Assembly (NCBI RefSeq): GCF_900184735.1
Contig: NZ_LT855390.1
Span: forward strand, 179,736-243,735
Direction of reading: 5' to 3'
DNA length: 64,000 nt
From: Paucisalibacillus globulus
GTDB lineage: Bacteria; Bacillota; Bacilli; Bacillales; Amphibacillaceae
In this document: one piece after another, positions 54,810 to 62,650 of the stretch
Position numbering within the stretch: the stretch's first letter is position 1
Layout: every line of letters begins with the position of its first letter
The notes under the pieces: model-generated
What the model was told of the DNA's origin: nothing
Seen by the model: only the letters and a program-made list of their open reading frames with translations
Databases searched by the model: none
Program-made: the position numbers and the translations under genes

Positions 54810-55838
54810 TCAACAAAAATCATCATCATGTGTAAGTAGCTCCTCGACATTTTCAGAAACCACTCGTAATCGTAAATCCATATTTCTCAAATACTCTTCT
54901 ATTCCTTCATTGCTTTCACTAGCAAGTTCTTGATAATCCTCATAGGTGAGCATTTTACCATCTAGTTCTTGGATTAATCGTTCCAATACTTGGAGATTGT
55001 TAACTAAGTTGTACTCTGAATTGATACTATCGGAAAGCCTTTCCCCATAGACCCTTTCTAACCTCTGGACCTGAGAATTTGCTCTATTATGTATTTTTGT
55101 TATTTCTCTGTTCAATTGTCTTTTTGTTTTTTCATACTTCTTAAAATTCTCTTTGTATTCTCTTTTAAGTCTACTGATAAAGTTATTAAATTGTTTTGAT
55201 TGGTCTAGATTGAGTTCAAGATTTTTGCTAGTCCAACCATCTATATCGTTCAGAAATTCTGCTAAATCAAAGATGTGTACATTCATAAATTTGGTTTTTA
55301 ATTTTCTGGATTGTATATAGTTTCTAACACGATCATCCCATTCTGATTTCAATTCACTTTGCTGATCTATGAATGAGTTCTCAAGACTCTCATATTTGTT
55401 AGTGAAATGAAAACCTTCAAGTTTAATTATTGGTTTAAGTTCCTTTTTACCGGTTCTTCCAGTTAAACCTTGAGTCATGAAAATGAATGAGTGCAAACGC
55501 CTATCGCTTCTTTCCTTTTCTTTATATACACTAGCCAATTCTCTTAAATTAACGTATTGCTCTTTTCTCCTATAAAACATGTTTTGAGTTGTGGTTGAAA
55601 TACTAGTAATATAGATATTTACTAAAAAAAGAAGCAATGCATAACCAATACTGATCAAAAAAGTTAGTAAGTCTGTATTTAACAAAGATATTTTTTCCGC
55701 AGTATTAACGTTAGTGTCGGCATTAATATTCTTAGAATATAAAAAAAGAACAATGCTGCCAACTGTGAAAAGTAATACAATGATAGAGGAAAGCCATTTA
55801 TAAATATATTCTTGAATTGTAAAAATTCTAAATTTCAC
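54810..55838 (-). CDS. Two-helix membrane protein with coiled-coil tail, unknown
   Basis: A 342-aa protein: two N-terminal membrane helices (residues ~16-34 and ~58-78), then a long cytoplasmic, charged region with helical heptads (about 205-260, EYKENFKKYEKTKRQLNREI) and an acidic tail ending DDDFC. GGAGCTGAGAAA precedes a GTG start. No family recognised. Its place among defence genes, last in the main element, makes it a candidate defence protein of membrane-anchored sensor type; nothing in the sequence proves this. Confidence 0.7.
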   Translation of the reverse strand: MKFRIFTIQEYIYKWLSSIIVLLFTVGSIVLFLYSKNINADTNVNTAEKISLLNTDLLTFLISIGYALLLFLVNIYITSISTTTQNMFYRRKEQYVNLRELASVYKEKERSDRRLHSFIFMTQGLTGRTGKKELKPIIKLEGFHFTNKYESLENSFIDQQSELKSEWDDRVRNYIQSRKLKTKFMNVHIFDLAEFLNDIDGWTSKNLELNLDQSKQFNNFISRLKREYKENFKKYEKTKRQLNREITKIHNRANSQVQRLERVYGERLSDSINSEYNLVNNLQVLERLIQELDGKMLTYEDYQELASESNEGIEEYLRNMDLRLRVVSENVEELLTHDDDFC

Positions 55839-56211
55839 TTTCTCAGCTCCTATGCATTTACTATTACATAGTTAAATTATACCATTACTAAATTTAATTT
55901 TTTTATAATAGTATCTAATTGTTCTGTAAGATAGTATTTTATTGATAAATTTGCAAAATGATAGAAAACTAGTATTTATACATTAGAAAAATCATTAGTA
56001 GAGGTGTTTCAAGGTATAAGTATTCAAATTATAAAGGAACTAGTGAATATGTATGGGAATTTATATATAAAAATAACTGGCGGAACTATAGATGAAATTA
56101 AATAGGGGTGGTTATTTTTTGCTCGTAGATAGATAATTTGAGTATATTATACAAGCTAGGTTGCTGGATTGGTTTATAGAAAAACTTTTAAAATTTGGGA
56201 TTAATATTATA

Positions 56212-56242
56212 GGCATTGGTATTTTACCAATGCCTGCTTTTT
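56212..56242 (+). terminator. Perfect stem-loop near right end of main element
   Basis: GGCATTGGT pairs with ACCAATGCC, then TGCTTTTTG. It lies 20-50 nt before attachment site 2 and would shield the border from read-through. Apart from this, the att site and the end repeat, 55839-56497 holds no supported gene. Confidence 0.75.
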
Positions 56243-56262
56243 GCCTCTTAAATAACCACGGT

Positions 56263-56280
56263 GAACCGTATCACAAATAG
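56263..56280 (+). other. Attachment site 2
   Basis: GAACCGTATCACAAATAG, differing from site 1 by two silent changes and again encoding EPYHK-stop. It is preceded by GGT so that even GEPYHK is kept. It is followed by TAGTGGTAAA, which recurs after site 3 and inverted (TTACCACTA) before site 3. Confidence 0.85.
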
Positions 56281-56497
56281 TGGTAAAGCAGAGAGTGGAA
56301 GTTGAATTAAGCAAAACCGTATTAGAACAAATTAATAAATTAACAGCCCCTAAGGATTTTATAACAAGTCTGAAGGGGTTTTATATTTGTCTTAGAAAAA
56401 GTTATAACAGGGGAATGAATGTTCTGTTTTTGTTAAACTATTCGATGATTAATGGTATAATAGTACATAGAAGAACGTAGAAAAGGAAGGTAGAGCA

Positions 56498-57193
56498 ATG
56501 TTAAATAACATAAAAACTTTGATCTATCAACCAGAGGGCAGGGATACATCAGTAGAAGTTAAAATAGCAGATGAAACAGTTTGGATGACACAGAAGGCAA
56601 TTGCAGAGTTATTCCAAAAGGGTGTTAATACTATTAATGAACATATTAAAAATATACTTAATAGCCTGGAAAAAGGAAATTGTTTAAAATACTATACGGT
56701 AGAAAAACATGAAGGCCCTAGAAAAGTAAAAAGGAAGATTTTACATTATAATCTAGATGTTATTTTTAATATTGCTATTAGGGGACAGTATTTTGAGGAA
56801 TTTAATAAACTGATGAATTTTGAAAATGAAAATGGTGCATGTAAGGAGTTCATAGTATTTATACCTATTAAAGAGCAGCAATTTGGCAAAATGTTGGAGA
56901 GCACATTAGATGGTATTGTTAATATTTATACGCATTTCAAAGTTGGAAAATATATTGTTGACTTTTACTTACCAGAGGTTGGATTAGTAATTGAATATGA
57001 TGAAAACCATCATAAAAAGCAAATTGATGAAGACACAAAACGCCAAAAGTTTATTGAGGGAAGATTAGGTGTTGAATTTATAAGGGTTAATGAAGATGAG
57101 GAGTTTAATGGTCTTAATCGTATTATTAAGTTTTTAATGAAGAAAAGTGAGTTAAATAATACAAATATAAGGGGTGAACAGAGTGCAAAATGA
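56498..57193 (+). CDS. RhuM-type domain fused to a DUF559/Vsr-like nuclease
   Basis: A 231-aa protein. Residues 1-~115 are a RhuM-type DNA-binding domain (TSVEVKIADETVWMTQKAIAELFQ, then VKRKILHYNLDVIFNI), truncated relative to full RhuM. Residues ~135-220 are a DUF559/Vsr-like nuclease: LESTLDGIVNIYTHFKVGKY, IVDFYLPEVGLVIEYDENHH, then GVEFIRVNEDE, with the D...E-x-(D/E) residues of a PD-(D/E)XK fold. GGAAGG precedes the ATG. It overlaps the next RhuM gene by 11 nt, implying joint action. Confidence 0.78.
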   Translation: MLNNIKTLIYQPEGRDTSVEVKIADETVWMTQKAIAELFQKGVNTINEHIKNILNSLEKGNCLKYYTVEKHEGPRKVKRKILHYNLDVIFNIAIRGQYFEEFNKLMNFENENGACKEFIVFIPIKEQQFGKMLESTLDGIVNIYTHFKVGKYIVDFYLPEVGLVIEYDENHHKKQIDEDTKRQKFIEGRLGVEFIRVNEDEEFNGLNRIIKFLMKKSELNNTNIRGEQSAK

Positions 57194-58169
57194 AACTAAT
57201 ATACTAATCTATCAAACAGAAGAAGGAAATACAAAAATAGATGTTATATTAGAAAATGAAACAGTTTGGATGACACAAAAGGCAATTGCGGAATTATATC
57301 AATCGACTAAGCAGAATATAAGCCTCCATATAAAAAATATCTTTGAAGAGAAGGAATTAGATGAGGATTCAGTTGTCAAGTTTTACTTGACAACTGCAAG
57401 GGATGGTAAAAAGTATAAGACGAAACACTACAATCTTGAAATGATTCTCGCAATCGGCTACCGTGTTCGTTCCCACCGAGGTACACAATTCCGTCAGTGG
57501 GCAACAGAACGACTAAATGAATATCTAGTTAAGGGATTTACAATGGATGATGATCGTCTGAAAGAAATGCGTAACTTTGGGGAAGATTATTTCGATGAAT
57601 TATTGGAACGAATTAGAGATATTCGCGCCTCAGAGAAAAGATTCTATCACAAAATTACTGATATTTACGCTACATCTGTAGATTATGATCCTAAAGCAGA
57701 AGTAACACAGGAATTCTTTGCAACGGTTCAAAACAAGTTACATTTTGCAATCCATGGTAAGACGGCCGCTGAACTCATATCAGATAGAGCAGATGCGGAG
57801 AAAAAAAACATGGGACTTACTTCATGGAAAGGTGATAAAGTACGCAAACGAGATGTGACGATTGCAAAGAATTACTTAAATGAAAAAGAAATAAGGGCAC
57901 TTAATCGTATTGTTACTAGGTATTTAGACTATGCAGAAGATCAAGCGGAAAGAAAAAGACCTATGCATATGAAAGACTGGAAAATAAGACTTGATGCTTT
58001 CTTGGAATTTGATGAACGTGAAATCCTCCAAGATGCTGGAAAGGTAGAAAAGGCTGTAGCGGATAAAATAGCCATTGAGGAGTATGAGAAATATAACCAA
58101 CGTCGCATTGTTCAAAATACCTCTGATGATTTTGATAAATTTATTGAGAATAATAATTTGAAGAAATAA
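57183..58169 (+). CDS. RhuM-family protein
   Basis: A 328-aa protein of the RhuM family (COG3943): ILIYQTEEGNTKIDVILENETVWMTQKAIAELY, SKQNISLHIKNIF-type helix-turn-helix, KHYNLEMILAIGYRVRSHRGTQFRQWATERL, then GLTSWKGDKVRKRDVTIAKNYL. Named for a Salmonella pathogenicity-island protein, but found mostly in mobile elements and defence islands. Its first 60 residues are like those of the preceding gene. Start at GTG 57183 (GGGGTG six bases upstream). Confidence 0.87.
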   Translation: MQNETNILIYQTEEGNTKIDVILENETVWMTQKAIAELYQSTKQNISLHIKNIFEEKELDEDSVVKFYLTTARDGKKYKTKHYNLEMILAIGYRVRSHRGTQFRQWATERLNEYLVKGFTMDDDRLKEMRNFGEDYFDELLERIRDIRASEKRFYHKITDIYATSVDYDPKAEVTQEFFATVQNKLHFAIHGKTAAELISDRADAEKKNMGLTSWKGDKVRKRDVTIAKNYLNEKEIRALNRIVTRYLDYAEDQAERKRPMHMKDWKIRLDAFLEFDEREILQDAGKVEKAVADKIAIEEYEKYNQRRIVQNTSDDFDKFIENNNLKK

Positions 58170-58273
58170 TTTTGTGGTTACAGTTAGTTATAGACTCATC
58201 GCTTACGTGGTAGTTTCTACGGGAGCGATGATTTTTAAATGGTGGTAATATAAATCTTACCACTAAAAATAGT

Positions 58274-58291
58274 GAACCGTATCACAAATAG
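58274..58291 (+). other. Attachment site 3
   Basis: GAACCGTATCACAAATAG, identical to site 2. The flank to the right, TGGTAAAACAAAGAGTAGAA, closely follows that of site 2 (TGGTAAAGCAGAGAGTGGAA). Confidence 0.85.
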
Positions 58292-58385
58292 TGGTAAAAC
58301 AAAGAGTAGAAATTGTGCTTGAAAATCAGTGGTTAGATAAGTTATTTACTAACATAAAATAAGGAATAAGAGAAGATTAAACATT

Positions 58386-58416
58386 GAAAAAGCCTCCGGT
58401 ATACACCAAAGGCTTA
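58386..58416 (-). terminator. Terminator of the DJ-1 gene
   Basis: On the minus strand AAGCCTTT pairs with GGAGGCTT, followed by TTTCAATG. Confidence 0.65.
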
Positions 58417-58430
58417 TATCATCTTTTATG

Positions 58431-58949
58431 TTAGTTTATTGCATTAACTAGTGCTTTTCCAAATTCTTCGGCGCCATCTGGGCCGTCACCTGTAATAATG
58501 TCACTATGTGCAATAACATGTTTCTCGACATATTTTACATCATTTTCTTTCAGTTGGTCTTTTTGTACGTCAACAGGGTAGCAAGTTGCCTCTCTACCTT
58601 CAAGTAATCCGGTTTTCACAACAGTGACTGCACCAGCACAAATTCCGGTAACTAGAACATTATCTTTATATGCTTTCTTTAAATAGGTGGATAATTCCTT
58701 GTTTTCCCAAAGATGATCATTTGTGCCAGATCCGCCAATGACAGAAATAACGTCAAAGTCGGTTGCTTTAGTATCGGAGAAGACCTTTTCGGAAATTGCC
58801 TTACCTTCAAAGTCGCCAATAATTTCGCCAGTTTTTGTGCTTGCAATTGTTACTTCTATTCCTGCATTTTCAAGTGCCTCTTTCGGTTTAAATAATTCAT
58901 CTTCATTAAATCTTTCGGGTGGTATAATTAAAAGTGCTTTTTTACTCAT
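58431..58949 (-). CDS. DJ-1/PfpI family protein
   Basis: A 172-aa class I glutamine amidotransferase-like protein of the DJ-1/PfpI/YajL group: ALLIIPPERFNEDEL (with the conserved Glu), VISVIGGSGTNDHLWEN, and the nucleophile elbow TGICAGAV (C104). Likely a glyoxalase/deglycase or oxidative-stress chaperone. It is divergent from a HxlR regulator with a shared 135-nt intergenic, so it is probably its target. Confidence 0.88.
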   Translation of the reverse strand: MSKKALLIIPPERFNEDELFKPKEALENAGIEVTIASTKTGEIIGDFEGKAISEKVFSDTKATDFDVISVIGGSGTNDHLWENKELSTYLKKAYKDNVLVTGICAGAVTVVKTGLLEGREATCYPVDVQKDQLKENDVKYVEKHVIAHSDIITGDGPDGAEEFGKALVNAIN

Positions 58950-58997
58950 AATTGTTATTCCTCCTAAAATAGTTTATCTTTAACTCACATATTTATA

Positions 58998-59014
58998 TTA
59001 CAACCTGTTTGTAA
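58998..59014. promoter_or_regulatory. Palindrome, candidate HxlR operator
   Basis: TTACAA-CCTGT-TTGTAA in the intergenic between the divergent DJ-1 and HxlR genes. A second related word, GTAAC, occurs twice at 59038 and 59056. Confidence 0.5.
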
Positions 59015-59084
59015 TTCTGAGAAGAATGCACTTTTTTGTAACAGAGTAACCTTAAAGTAACAATTGAAAGCGGAGGCCGAAGAT

Positions 59085-59465
59085 ATGTTGGATACACTTA
59101 GAGATGAAATTAAAGAGAAGATAATAAATGGTGATTACAACTGTGAAAAAGAACTTACTTTATCGATTATCAGTGGAAAGTGGAAAGTTGTGATTCTATG
59201 GCATTTAGGTGTTGAAGGTCCGCACCGCTTTAGTGAATTGCAAAGATTATTTCCTAAAATATCCCACAAAATTTTAACGAATCAATTAAAGGAATTGGTG
59301 GAAGACGGCATTGTACATCGAGAGATTTATCCAGAAGTTCCGCCTAGAGTTGAATACTCAATGACTGAGTTGGGAATGACGTTACTTCCAATTGTGGAAA
59401 TGATGTATGATTGGGGAAAAAAACGAATAGAAGAAATCAAAAGAGAAATAGGGAAATCAAATTAA
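59085..59465 (+). CDS. HxlR-family transcriptional regulator
   Basis: A 126-aa winged-helix regulator: [23 protein letters not shown] with the conserved N-terminal Cys (C20) that senses electrophiles or disulfide stress in HypR/YodB relatives, then [28 protein letters not shown] and [10 protein letters not shown]. The ATG at 59085 follows GGAGG by eight bases. It probably controls the divergent DJ-1 gene in response to reactive aldehydes or quinones (inference from family). Confidence 0.9.
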   Translation: MLDTLRDEIKEKIINGDYNCEKELTLSIISGKWKVVILWHLGVEGPHRFSELQRLFPKISHKILTNQLKELVEDGIVHREIYPEVPPRVEYSMTELGMTLLPIVEMMYDWGKKRIEEIKREIGKSN

Positions 59466-59614
59466 AAATGATAGAGTGTTTAATTGAAAAGGTATTGTGT
59501 ATAAAGGAATTACTATTAAAAAGTGATGAGGTAAGAAACCAGAGGACTACTATGGTCTCCTTTTATTTATATGGAAATTAGGTATGAACATATATATTAC
59601 CAGTGAATTTAGTT

Positions 59615-59632
59615 GAACCGTATCATAAGTAG
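59615..59632 (+). other. Attachment site 4 (right border of the island)
   Basis: GAACCGTATCATAAGTAG, which differs from the others only at silent positions (EPYHK-stop kept). From here to the nos stop (59633-59863) the sequence has only a palindrome GAAGTGTTTC/GAAACACTTC near 59734-59762 and no gene. Confidence 0.8.
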
Positions 59633-59863
59633 ATGAGGTTTATGGGAAAAGAGGGTTTCATCTAGTGTACCCGACAACCATGATTGGAGGAATTGAAACA
59701 GCTACCACCATTATATACCAAAGAACTTATAAAGAAGTGTTTCGCATGTTGTGAAACACTTCACATTCGATCCTTAGTCCAAACTTATGAAGTCATCAGA
59801 TAATTAAAGGTAAATACAAATACCAAGTAAGACAACATTGTTAGATTCATAGGAAATTATAGT

Positions 59864-60994
59864 CTAACTGCCATTTCCCAATGTAGTCTGTGATTTAACA
59901 TTAGAATTATATGCTTTTTTTTGATAAAAGTAATTAGGCGTGACAATGTCATTTTTATAGGGCTTGTGGTAAATGTGCGTTGTTGCCGAAGATAGTGGTG
60001 GAAGCAGCCATGCCCGATTACCTGTAACTGGGCGATTACTTTTCTTTTCATTTCTTTCAAAAGCTTTAAATTGCTTTGCTGCTGTATGGTGATCGACAAT
60101 TGTGACACCAGCTTTTTCAAAAGAATACAGAACAGCAATATTTAACTCAACTAAAGCTTTATCAAGCCAAAGTGAACGATCAGATTTTGTGTTGAGTCCC
60201 ATTATCGCAGCAATTTTAGGGAGCACGTTATATCGGTCTTCATCTGCTAGGTTTCTTGCACCTATCTCAGTACCCATATACCAACCGTTAAATGGTGCCA
60301 TCGGATAATCAATACCCCCTATTTCTAATCGCATATCAGAAATAATCGGTACAGCATACCATTTTAAATTTAATGTTTTAAAAACTTCTAATTGAGGGTG
60401 TGTTATCTCAACTTCCCTTACAATGCCTTTAGGAATTTCAAAAAGTTTAGGTGACTGTCCCAACTCTTGAATGACTAAAGGGAGAAGGTCAAAGTTTGTT
60501 TGCTTTCCTTGCCATCCTAAACTTTTGCATACTTTGGTAAAAGCAATGGATGTTGAATCACCAATCACTTTACCATTGCTTTCATATCCAGCATAACGTA
60601 ACAATTGATGATTCCAAATTCTCATTGGATCTTTTCCATCGAATCTAGGAGGGAAAATGGTAATCGTAGACTGTATATTCCCACCATTTGTAGCAAAGTT
60701 AATGTGATTAACAAGTATTTCATATGCATCCTCTGCTGTATGAATGTGACGTGCATCCATAATGTGTAATGTATCCCAAAGCAATCGACCAATGCACCGA
60801 TTATTATTGCGCCAAGCCATTTTTGCTCCATGTGTTAATTCCATGCTTGTATGATGATACGTACCTGTACGATGTATTTCAGCTTTTATATCAGAAACTC
60901 TTTTAATTTGTTCTTCCTCAGAAATTCCAAGTTCAGTGTAGCATGTATGAATAAAATTAACAGCTTCTTTTATTAAGTAATCAGACTGCTTCAT
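59864..60994 (-). CDS. nos: Bacterial nitric oxide synthase oxygenase
   Basis: A 376-aa oxygenase-only NO synthase that makes NO and citrulline from arginine using a borrowed reductase. The haem ligand Cys is C67 in AWRNNNRCIGR; the arginine/pterin regions include PFNGWYMGTEIGARNL (substrate Glu), DEDRYNVLP and NRPVTGNRAWLLPP. Length and motifs are normal for Bacillus NOS. The ATG at 60994 has GGAG nine bases upstream. It is the first chromosomal gene to the right of the island. Confidence 0.95.
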   Translation of the reverse strand: MKQSDYLIKEAVNFIHTCYTELGISEEEQIKRVSDIKAEIHRTGTYHHTSMELTHGAKMAWRNNNRCIGRLLWDTLHIMDARHIHTAEDAYEILVNHINFATNGGNIQSTITIFPPRFDGKDPMRIWNHQLLRYAGYESNGKVIGDSTSIAFTKVCKSLGWQGKQTNFDLLPLVIQELGQSPKLFEIPKGIVREVEITHPQLEVFKTLNLKWYAVPIISDMRLEIGGIDYPMAPFNGWYMGTEIGARNLADEDRYNVLPKIAAIMGLNTKSDRSLWLDKALVELNIAVLYSFEKAGVTIVDHHTAAKQFKAFERNEKKSNRPVTGNRAWLLPPLSSATTHIYHKPYKNDIVTPNYFYQKKAYNSNVKSQTTLGNGS

Positions 60995-61119
60995 GATTAT
61001 CAACTCCATATTTTTATACTAGCATAGCCGTTGAATGCAAGGGGCCTCTAAATATGGAGAAACTTTAACGATTGCTTAATGAGTAGTATCAAGTGACGAA
61101 TCTTCAACTTCAAAATGTA

Positions 61120-61160
61120 CTTAGATGAAGCATGATAATAGCCCCCATGCTTCATCTAAG
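61120..61160. repeat. Perfect 15-bp inverted repeat upstream of nos
   Basis: CTTAGATGAAGCATG (61120-61134) and its exact complement at 61146-61160, with an 11-base gap. It lies ~125 bp upstream of nos. There is no T-tract, so it could be an operator or a stem of the nos leader. Confidence 0.65.
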
Positions 61161-61169
61161 GAATACCAT

Positions 61170-61220
61170 GGGGACAGGAGACTTGGCCCAGATATGACCT
61201 GGTCCGGAGCTCCTGTCCCC
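61170..61220. repeat. GGGGACAGGAG palindrome
   Basis: GGGGACAGGAG and CTCCTGTCCCC flank a 29-base centre with further pairing (TTGGCCCAGA / TGACCTGGTCC partly). A GC-rich, REP-like element; one arm's word also occurs at 25786. Confidence 0.7.
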
Positions 61221-61230
61221 AAGTCCCCAA

Positions 61231-61272
61231 AAGGTCAGCCTCTATATCTTAGTAGGGGACTGACCTTATTTT
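61231..61272 (-). terminator. Terminator of the ykoF-thi operon
   Basis: AAGGTCAGCCTC pairs with GGGGACTGACCTT; it lies directly after the ykoF stop on the minus strand. Confidence 0.7.
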
Positions 61273-61862
61273 TAGTTATGTGATGGACTATTTGCTGAAA
61301 TGGAGACGGTCATGACGTTATGACTGGATCCACCTTCCACCGTCGCATTAAATACTTTTTCTAAGCCATTGAATACTTGGATTGCTTCACCTTCTAATCG
61401 TGTTGCTAAGGGGGCGGAAGAAACGGTAACAAACGCCTTCATGGCTTCGATTTGTTGATAAATAAGATCCATGTAATTCCCACCACCTAAAGGGTAGAGA
61501 GAGAACTTCGCTGCAACATATTGTTTCGTGTCTTTTATCTTTTCATTATTTACTGGGATATCACCAACTTCAAGGTTAGCATCCTCGCAAGACCCTCCAG
61601 GACATCCACAGGAATAAGTTGCTTGAAATGCAACATGTTTCCCAGTCTTTGCCGCATGCATAAATAGCGCTTTTGTTACATCGAAAACATGAGCAGATGT
61701 CCCGCGTACACTAGTTGAAACATCATCAGTTTTCGACCAAACGTTTGATGTATCTACCTCTTCCAACGCCCCGAGAATGATGTCAATAAAATCATCACTC
61801 ATCGGATGAATGGAAAAACTTGCACTTACGATATCATTTCTTCCACAAGATTGTTCTTGCAT
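61272..61862 (-). CDS. ykoF: YkoF-like thiamine/HMP-binding protein
   Basis: A 196-aa protein with two similar halves, each a ferredoxin-like YkoF domain (IVSASFSIHPMSDDFIDIILGAL and YVAAKFSLYPLGGGNYMDLIYQQI). A Cys-rich loop, YSCGCPGGSCED, joins them. YkoF of Bacillus binds thiamine and belongs to an HMP transport operon. It is the last gene of the thi operon, 62 nt after thiZ. Confidence 0.88.
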   Translation of the reverse strand: MQEQSCGRNDIVSASFSIHPMSDDFIDIILGALEEVDTSNVWSKTDDVSTSVRGTSAHVFDVTKALFMHAAKTGKHVAFQATYSCGCPGGSCEDANLEVGDIPVNNEKIKDTKQYVAAKFSLYPLGGGNYMDLIYQQIEAMKAFVTVSSAPLATRLEGEAIQVFNGLEKVFNATVEGGSSHNVMTVSISANSPSHN

Positions 61863-61924
61863 AAAAGTTCCTCCTCATTTTAATCGTTTCATAGATATCC
61901 ATCCTAGGTCTCTTTCAGTCTTTT

Positions 61925-62650
61925 TTAAAATTGAATCACATCAATAATTTTCTTTTTCCATTGAAGAAATTCTTCGGATAGCAATAAATCGCCATCCCTT
62001 GGTCTTATAAATGGTACTTCGAATACGTCTTTAATTTCTGCAGGATTTACGGATAAGATAATAATTTTGTCGGATAAAAATAATGCCTCATCAATGCTAT
62101 GTGTAATAAATAGAATTGATTGTTCGTAATCTTCCCATATGGACAAGAGCCACTTTTGCATGTCTGTTCGAGTAAACTCATCAAGAGCAGAGAATGGTTC
62201 ATCGAGCAACATGAGGGATTGTGGACTTAACAAGGCACGGATGAAAGCGACCCGTTGTTTCATTCCACCAGATAACTCATGGGGATACGCATGAATAACA
62301 TCCCCCAGCCCTGCTCTTTCTAACATGGCTTCAGCCAGTTCGTAATCCTTCTTTCCTTGTAATTCCTGTCCTAATAACACATTTTCTATAATCGTTCTCC
62401 AAGGGAAAAGGGAAGCCTGCTGTGGCATATAACTAATGAAGCCATGTTTATTTGTAATTTCTTCTCCGTTTAAGTATATTTCCCCAGCATCTGGTCCTAA
62501 AAGGCCTCCGATCAGATTAAACAGGGTGCTTTTTCCACTTCCAGAGGGACCGATTAAGGAAACAAACTCACCACTGGCCACATGAAGTGAAATTTCCTGG
62601 AGTACCTGTTTTTGTCCAAATGACTTACTCACATGACGTAATTCCAACAT
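61925..62650 (-). CDS. thiZ: ABC transporter ATP-binding protein, thiamine-precursor type
   Basis: A 241-aa ABC ATPase: Walker A GPSGSGKSTL near residue 36, Q-loop YMPQQASLFPW, signature LSGGMKQRVAF, Walker B LMLLDEPFSALDE, switch His in ITHSIDEAL. Closest in pattern to the taurine/nitrate/HMP importers (SsuB/TauB/ThiZ); the ykoF and MTH1187-like neighbours favour ThiZ. Its ATG directly follows the thiX stop (TAGATG). Confidence 0.88.
   Translation of the reverse strand: MLELRHVSKSFGQKQVLQEISLHVASGEFVSLIGPSGSGKSTLFNLIGGLLGPDAGEIYLNGEEITNKHGFISYMPQQASLFPWRTIIENVLLGQELQGKKDYELAEAMLERAGLGDVIHAYPHELSGGMKQRVAFIRALLSPQSLMLLDEPFSALDEFTRTDMQKWLLSIWEDYEQSILFITHSIDEALFLSDKIIILSVNPAEIKDVFEVPFIRPRDGDLLLSEEFLQWKKKIIDVIQF

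Larger units (their letters stand above)
29422..56280. mobile_element. SCC-like defence island, main element (26.9 kb)
   Basis: The segment is bounded by direct repeats of the rlmH 3' end (29404-29421 and 56263-56280) and by terminal inverted repeats GAGGCAAAAA (29421-29430) and TTTTTGCCTC (56238-56247). It carries four large serine recombinases and a run of antiviral genes, and no housekeeping genes. This is the architecture of staphylococcal cassette chromosomes, here in a bacillus, although the recombinases cannot be assigned to Ccr types by eye. Confidence 0.85.
56281..58291. mobile_element. Satellite segment A of the island (2.0 kb)
   Basis: It lies between attachment sites 2 and 3. It has its own inverted end repeats, TAGTGGTAA (56279) and TTACCACTA (58257), and two RhuM genes but no recombinase, like the pseudo-SCC segments of staphylococci. 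Mobility would depend on enzymes of the main element. Confidence 0.7.
58292..59632. mobile_element. Satellite segment B of the island (1.3 kb)
   Basis: It lies between attachment sites 3 and 4 and holds the divergent DJ-1 and HxlR genes only. The right end has a partial copy of the inverted repeat (TTACCA near 59597). It is a weaker case than segment A, because these genes could be ancestral chromosome with site 4 a relic of an older event. Confidence 0.55.

Noticed and set aside
56280-56480. Frame of 66 codons starting at attachment site 2 (VVKQRVEVELSK...)
   Set aside because: No ribosome site, low-quality C-terminal half, and the start lies in the end-conserved att flank. The peptide likeness to the flank of site 3 is explained by DNA-level repeat homology.
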